From contig NZ_QGTL01000004.1 of NCBI RefSeq assembly GCF_003182135.1, positions 310,001 to 374,000 on the forward strand: a stretch of 64,000 bases of DNA. The letters run 5' to 3'. A model generated the notes under the pieces. That model worked only from the letters and a program-made list of their open reading frames with translations, was not told the DNA's origin and did no database searches. The position numbers were made by a program, and so were the translations under genes. The stretch's first letter is position 1; every line of letters starts with the position of its first letter. This stretch comes from Nocardia neocaledoniensis (GTDB lineage: Bacteria; Actinomycetota; Actinomycetes; Mycobacteriales; Mycobacteriaceae). Shown one piece after another: positions 60,792 through 64,000 of the stretch.

Positions 60792-61660
60792 CGGTTCGGC
60801 TTCGGGTAGTCGTCGTAGAAGCCGACGCCCGTCTTCACGCCGAGCTTGCCCGCGTCCACATAGCGGTGCAGGAGTTCGCGCGGGCCCGCGGGCAGATTCG
60901 GGTTCTCCTTCGCGTAGTGGTCCTCGATATCGAGGACGACGTCGAGGCCGACCTGGTCCATCATCCGGAACGGCCCGGCCTGCGTGCCGAAATTGCGCGC
61001 GAACATCTCGTCGACGTCTTTCGGGACCGAAACGCCTTCGTAGACGACCTCGAGCGCCTCGCGTTTGATCGCCGCCCAGATGCGATTGAAGATGAAGCCG
61101 GTGCTCTCCTTGCGGACCAGGAACGGATGTAATCCGTAGTCCGGGAACGTCTTCAGCACGAATTCCAGTATCTCGGGCGAGGTCACGCCGTCGGACATCA
61201 CATCGAGCACGGTCGAACCGGGCGGCATGTAGAAATGCGTGTTGAGCATCCGGTCGGCCGTCGCCAATCCCTCGGTGAACAACCGGCTGGCGTACGACGA
61301 GGAATTCGACGCCAGAATCGCGTCGGCGTCGGCGTCGCCCTCGAGCTGGGCGAAGATCTTCTTCTTCAGCTCCAGCACCTCCGGCACGGCCTCGACCACC
61401 AGCCAGGCGCCTGCCACCGCGGCGGCCTGCTCCGGTACGTACTCGACCGTGCCCGGCGAGCCGCCCGGCACCTTCGCGGCCACGTCGGAGAGCTGCTCCT
61501 CGACGAAGGCGACCGCGGCGGCGCCCTGTTCCGCCCCCGGATCGGTGATGCGCACGAGCCCGCCCCTGGTGGCGAACATCAGCGCGATACGTCTGCCCAG
61601 GGTGCCCGCCCCGACGACGGCGACCGGACGATCGAGATGATTGCGCGGAACACTGCTCAC
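60788..61660 (-). CDS. 3-hydroxyacyl-CoA dehydrogenase, NAD-binding type
   Basis: 290 residues from a GTG with GAGGGAG upstream. The NAD-binding fingerprint GAGTLGRRIALMFATRGG lies near residues 18-35, and NSSSYASRL replaces the usual NTSSL, keeping the catalytic Ser. FYMPPGSTVLDVM takes the place of the usual HFFNPVPLMPLVE segment with the catalytic His retained (NTHFYMPP). C-terminal 3HCDH domain follows. It likely oxidises a 3-hydroxyacyl-CoA or a related acid. Substrate open. Confidence 0.87.
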   Translation of the reverse strand: MSSVPRNHLDRPVAVVGAGTLGRRIALMFATRGGLVRITDPGAEQGAAAVAFVEEQLSDVAAKVPGGSPGTVEYVPEQAAAVAGAWLVVEAVPEVLELKKKIFAQLEGDADADAILASNSSSYASRLFTEGLATADRMLNTHFYMPPGSTVLDVMSDGVTSPEILEFVLKTFPDYGLHPFLVRKESTGFIFNRIWAAIKREALEVVYEGVSVPKDVDEMFARNFGTQAGPFRMMDQVGLDVVLDIEDHYAKENPNLPAGPRELLHRYVDAGKLGVKTGVGFYDDYPKPNR

Positions 61661-61780
61661 GACGACTCCCTCTGCGTGCGACGGCGGCAAGAACGGGTGA
61701 CGCGGATTTTCGGTTCGATCAGCACCCCCAGCCTATCGCCGCGGCGGGCGCGCGACCGCCCGCGACAGACGCTCGATCCG

Positions 61781-61810
61781 TTGACACCCCGTCGCGACCG
61801 GTCAGAATGT
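61781..61810 (+). promoter_or_regulatory. Promoter candidate for the DUF445 gene
   Basis: A consensus TTGACA -35 (61781-61786) is followed after 18 bp by GAATGT (61805-61810), a weak -10. The DUF445 start lies 59 bp downstream. Confidence 0.4.
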
Positions 61811-61868
61811 GATTGCCTTATCCTCACGTTCTTCACGTTTTCGCGCGTCAGCACTAGGGGGCTCCTCG

Positions 61869-63224
61869 ATGACCACACTGGCCTCCGGACTCTTCATCGA
61901 CTGGGAAGAGCTGACGGGGCAGTCGAAGTTCGTCGTCGAGCTGATCAGTTTTCCGATCTTCGCCGCATTGGCCGGCTGGCTCACCAACTGGACCGGCGTG
62001 CTCATGCTGTTCTGGCCGATCCAGTTCAAGGGCTTCCGCGTGCCGGGGCTGCACGTGCTCTACCCGTACCTGCCGCGTCGGGTTCAGGTGCTGCCCACCT
62101 TCTCCGGTGACGGGCGCAGGCTCGGCTTCCAGGGCTTCATCCCGGCCCGCTCCGAGAAGATGGCCAGCATCTGCGTGGACAAGGCGCTGATGCGCATCGG
62201 CAGTCCCCGCGACTTCATCCACGAACTCGACCTGGACGGGATCGGCGACTATCTCGCCGAACGCGCCCGCGACCAGGTGCAACCGATCGTCGACGAGATC
62301 ATGTACCGGGAGAACCCCGACCTGTGGCGGTCGCTGCCCCGGCCGGTGAAGCAGGCCGTGTACCAGCGCGTCGACCGACAGCTACCCGCGCTGTGCAGGC
62401 GCGCGTTCACCAGCCTCGGCGACAACATCGACCAGCTGCTCGACGTGAAGAACTTCGTCATCCGGTACCTGGAGAAGAATCCGTCGATCCTCAAGGACCT
62501 GACCACGACCATCGCGGCGCCGGAACTGAAGTTCATGGTCCGGATCGGCCTGCTCGGCGCGCCGTTCGGTCTCGCGCTGGCGCTGTACCTGCACGTTCAC
62601 CCGCAGATCCCGTACTGGGGCCTGGTGCCCGCGTGGGTGATCGTGCTGCTGGCCTCGGCGGCGATCGGCGTGATCGTGAACGTGATCGCGATCAAGATGG
62701 TGTTCGAGCCGGGCGATCCGCAGCCGCGCTACAAGTACCTGTGGCGCCAGGCGCTGCTGGCCAAGCGGCAGCCGCAGGCGGCGACCGACCTCGCCCACAT
62801 CCTGGCCTACCAGGTGCTGACCGTGGAGAACCTGTCGAACGAGCTGCTCGCGGGCCCGAACGGGGACAAGACCAAGCAGCTCATCGAGCGGGTGGTGGCC
62901 GAGGAGATCCGCGAGCAGCTCGGGCCGACGGCCTTCATGGTCCGCGCCGCGATCGGGCGCAAGGGCTACGACAACCTGGCCCTCGCGGGCGCGGGCGCGG
63001 GCCTGAGCCTGGCGCCCGGCATGGTCGACGACGAGAAGTTCGTGCTCGAGCAGGCGAAGAAGATCGACGCCTTCGCCGGCCGCAAGCTGCAGAAACTGAC
63101 GCCGGGCGAGTTCATGGAGATGTTCTACGCCTCGGTGGAACAGGACGCGTGGCTGCTCTACCTGCACGGCGGCGTGCTCGGCCTCGGCGTCGGCGCGATC
63201 CACCTGATCACCTTCGGTTGGTAG
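61869..63224 (+). CDS. DUF445-family membrane protein
   Basis: 451 residues. Membrane helices occur near the N-terminus (~25-50), the middle (~225-275) and the extreme C-terminus (~430-448). Repeated QxxxGFxxxxxKxAxxIxxxxL-type segments (LGFQGFIPARSEKMASICVDKAL) are typical of DUF445. GGGGG lies about 8 nt before the ATG. Function unknown; followed by a palindromic terminator. Confidence 0.88.
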   Translation: MTTLASGLFIDWEELTGQSKFVVELISFPIFAALAGWLTNWTGVLMLFWPIQFKGFRVPGLHVLYPYLPRRVQVLPTFSGDGRRLGFQGFIPARSEKMASICVDKALMRIGSPRDFIHELDLDGIGDYLAERARDQVQPIVDEIMYRENPDLWRSLPRPVKQAVYQRVDRQLPALCRRAFTSLGDNIDQLLDVKNFVIRYLEKNPSILKDLTTTIAAPELKFMVRIGLLGAPFGLALALYLHVHPQIPYWGLVPAWVIVLLASAAIGVIVNVIAIKMVFEPGDPQPRYKYLWRQALLAKRQPQAATDLAHILAYQVLTVENLSNELLAGPNGDKTKQLIERVVAEEIREQLGPTAFMVRAAIGRKGYDNLALAGAGAGLSLAPGMVDDEKFVLEQAKKIDAFAGRKLQKLTPGEFMEMFYASVEQDAWLLYLHGGVLGLGVGAIHLITFGW

Positions 63225-63235
63225 CCCACGAATAA

Positions 63236-63256
63236 CAAGCACGCGTGCTTGCATTT
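63236..63256 (+). terminator. Intrinsic terminator after the DUF445 gene
   Basis: The 16-bp palindrome CAAGCACGCGTGCTTG (63236-63251) is followed by CATTTTT. This is a short-stem hairpin with CGCG loop and T-run. The symmetry could also be a TetR-type operator for the next gene, 77 bp on. Confidence 0.6.
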
Positions 63257-63328
63257 TTCTCGGCCCGCTGAGATTCTTGGTGGCGAGGCGCGCCGGACCT
63301 GACCGCGCCATGATCGGCAAGGGAACAG

Positions 63329-64000
63329 ATGGCTGACCTCGCACCGTTGCTCGACGACTTCGCCGCCGAATGCGCGGACCTGGAACACCTCGTCGCGCCG
63401 CTGACCGCCGAGCAGTGGCGCACCGCCACCCCGGCGCCCGGCTGGGACATCACCACCCAGATCGCCCACCTGACCTGGACCGACGAGGTGTCGGTGATCG
63501 CCGCCACCGACGGGGAGACCTTCACGAAGCTGCTCACCGAGGCGGCGCCGAAGATGTTCACCTTCGTCGACGAGGCCGCCGAGGAAGTGGCCAAGACCCC
63601 GCCCGCCGAGCTGCTCGAGCGCTGGCGGACCGGCCGCGCCGCGCTGATCGCCGCGCTGGCCGCCGTGCCCGCGGGCACCAAACTGCCGTGGTTCGGCCCG
63701 CCGATGAGCCCGGCGTCGATGATCTCGGCGCGCATCATGGAGACGTGGGCGCACGGTCAGGACGTGGCCGACGCGCTCGGCGTCGACCGCACGCCCACCG
63801 CACGGTTGCGCACCGTCGCCCACATCAGCGTCCGCACCAGGAACTTCGCCTACACCGTGCACGGGGAGTCCGGGCCGAGCGAGGAATTCCGGGTGGAGCT
63901 GACCGCACCCGACGGCAGCCTGTGGACCTGGGGCCCCGAGGACGCGAAGCAGCGCGTCACCGGCCCGGCTCTCGACTTCTGCCTGGTCACCACCCAGCGC
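63329..64000 (+). CDS. TIGR03084-family metal-binding protein, 3'-truncated
   Basis: 224 codons are visible and the frame is open at the window end. The N-terminus (MADLAPLLDDFAAECADLEHLVAPLTAEQWRTATPAPGWDITTQIAHLTWTDEVSVIA) is of the mycothiol maleylpyruvate isomerase/DinB-like four-helix type. The His in QIAHL and in ETWAHGQDVADAL are the usual metal ligands of this group. TIGR03084 proteins occur in mycolate actinobacteria; the reaction is not known. Confidence 0.88.
   Translation, partial: MADLAPLLDDFAAECADLEHLVAPLTAEQWRTATPAPGWDITTQIAHLTWTDEVSVIAATDGETFTKLLTEAAPKMFTFVDEAAEEVAKTPPAELLERWRTGRAALIAALAAVPAGTKLPWFGPPMSPASMISARIMETWAHGQDVADALGVDRTPTARLRTVAHISVRTRNFAYTVHGESGPSEEFRVELTAPDGSLWTWGPEDAKQRVTGPALDFCLVTTQR

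Noticed and set aside
63236..63251. KstR2 box
   Set aside because: KstR2 needs CAAG-N2-CTTG; here the half-sites are separated by 8 bp, and the following T-run fits a terminator.

Overview
The window is GC-rich actinobacterial DNA, most likely from Nocardia or a close relative in the mycolic-acid-containing Mycobacteriales. The evidence is family content: a Thr/Ser-tailed cutinase-type hydrolase, a WS/DGAT acyltransferase, a mycobacterial Sdh1-type succinate dehydrogenase, a secreted protein/DUF2613/DUF3068 operon, a DinB2-type polymerase, and a divergent arsR-cadI pair closely resembling the arrangement in Mycobacterium tuberculosis. Many genes have GTG or TTG starts and many neighbours overlap by 4 bp. 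I saw no rRNA, tRNA, CRISPR array, phage or transposase. The genus is an inference; no database was searched.

Layout. 1-10 kb: end of a cutinase-like gene, an EamA exporter, a divergent MFS/MarR pair around a long perfect inverted repeat, a WS/DGAT gene, a flavin oxidoreductase behind a KstR-like palindrome, a threonine/serine exporter and a GntR regulator. 10-21 kb: a lipoprotein, a large membrane protein with a degenerate kinase-like segment, an epimerase, an MBL-fold hydrolase, a ParB-like gene overlapping a Kef-type antiporter, an S4 protein, an NlpC/P60 hydrolase, an orphan AAA ATPase and an alpha/beta hydrolase. 21-27 kb: a thiolase lacking both catalytic cysteines, divergent from an sdh operon; the shared intergenic region holds an array of GTGAC half-sites.

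27-36 kb: an XRE/DUF5753 regulator overlapping two DUF397 genes, small ORFs, an AlkA-type glycosylase, a ~101-bp tandem repeat, a large FAD/Fe-S oxidoreductase and an ABC exporter behind a MerR-type promoter. 36-44.4 kb: an FCD/GntR regulator divergent from a seven-gene import-and-hydrolysis operon (oppBCDF-like ABC genes, a binding lipoprotein, two amidohydrolases), which looks like an uptake and catabolic unit for an unidentified, possibly N-heterocyclic, compound. 44.4-50.9 kb: a YhdH-type reductase, dinB with a non-aromatic steric-gate position, a thioesterase, lon behind an HspR-type (HAIR) repeat, and arsR/cadI. 50.9-64 kb: the DUF3068/DUF2613/secreted operon with a divergent TetR gene, a Ser/Thr kinase, a large LuxR-type ATPase, a small protein with YceI, a YWTD propeller with a hydroxyacyl-CoA dehydrogenase, a DUF445 membrane protein and the start of a TIGR03084 gene.

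The observations most worth a second look are the cysteine-less thiolase, the Gln at the DinB steric gate, the GTGAC array before sdh, the importer/amidohydrolase operon in which the second amidohydrolase lacks HxH, the XRE-DUF397-DUF397 module with a direct-repeat operator candidate, and a 34-codon ORF with a very strong ribosome binding site beside the tandem repeat. No complete, clearly new system could be proven from sequence alone.
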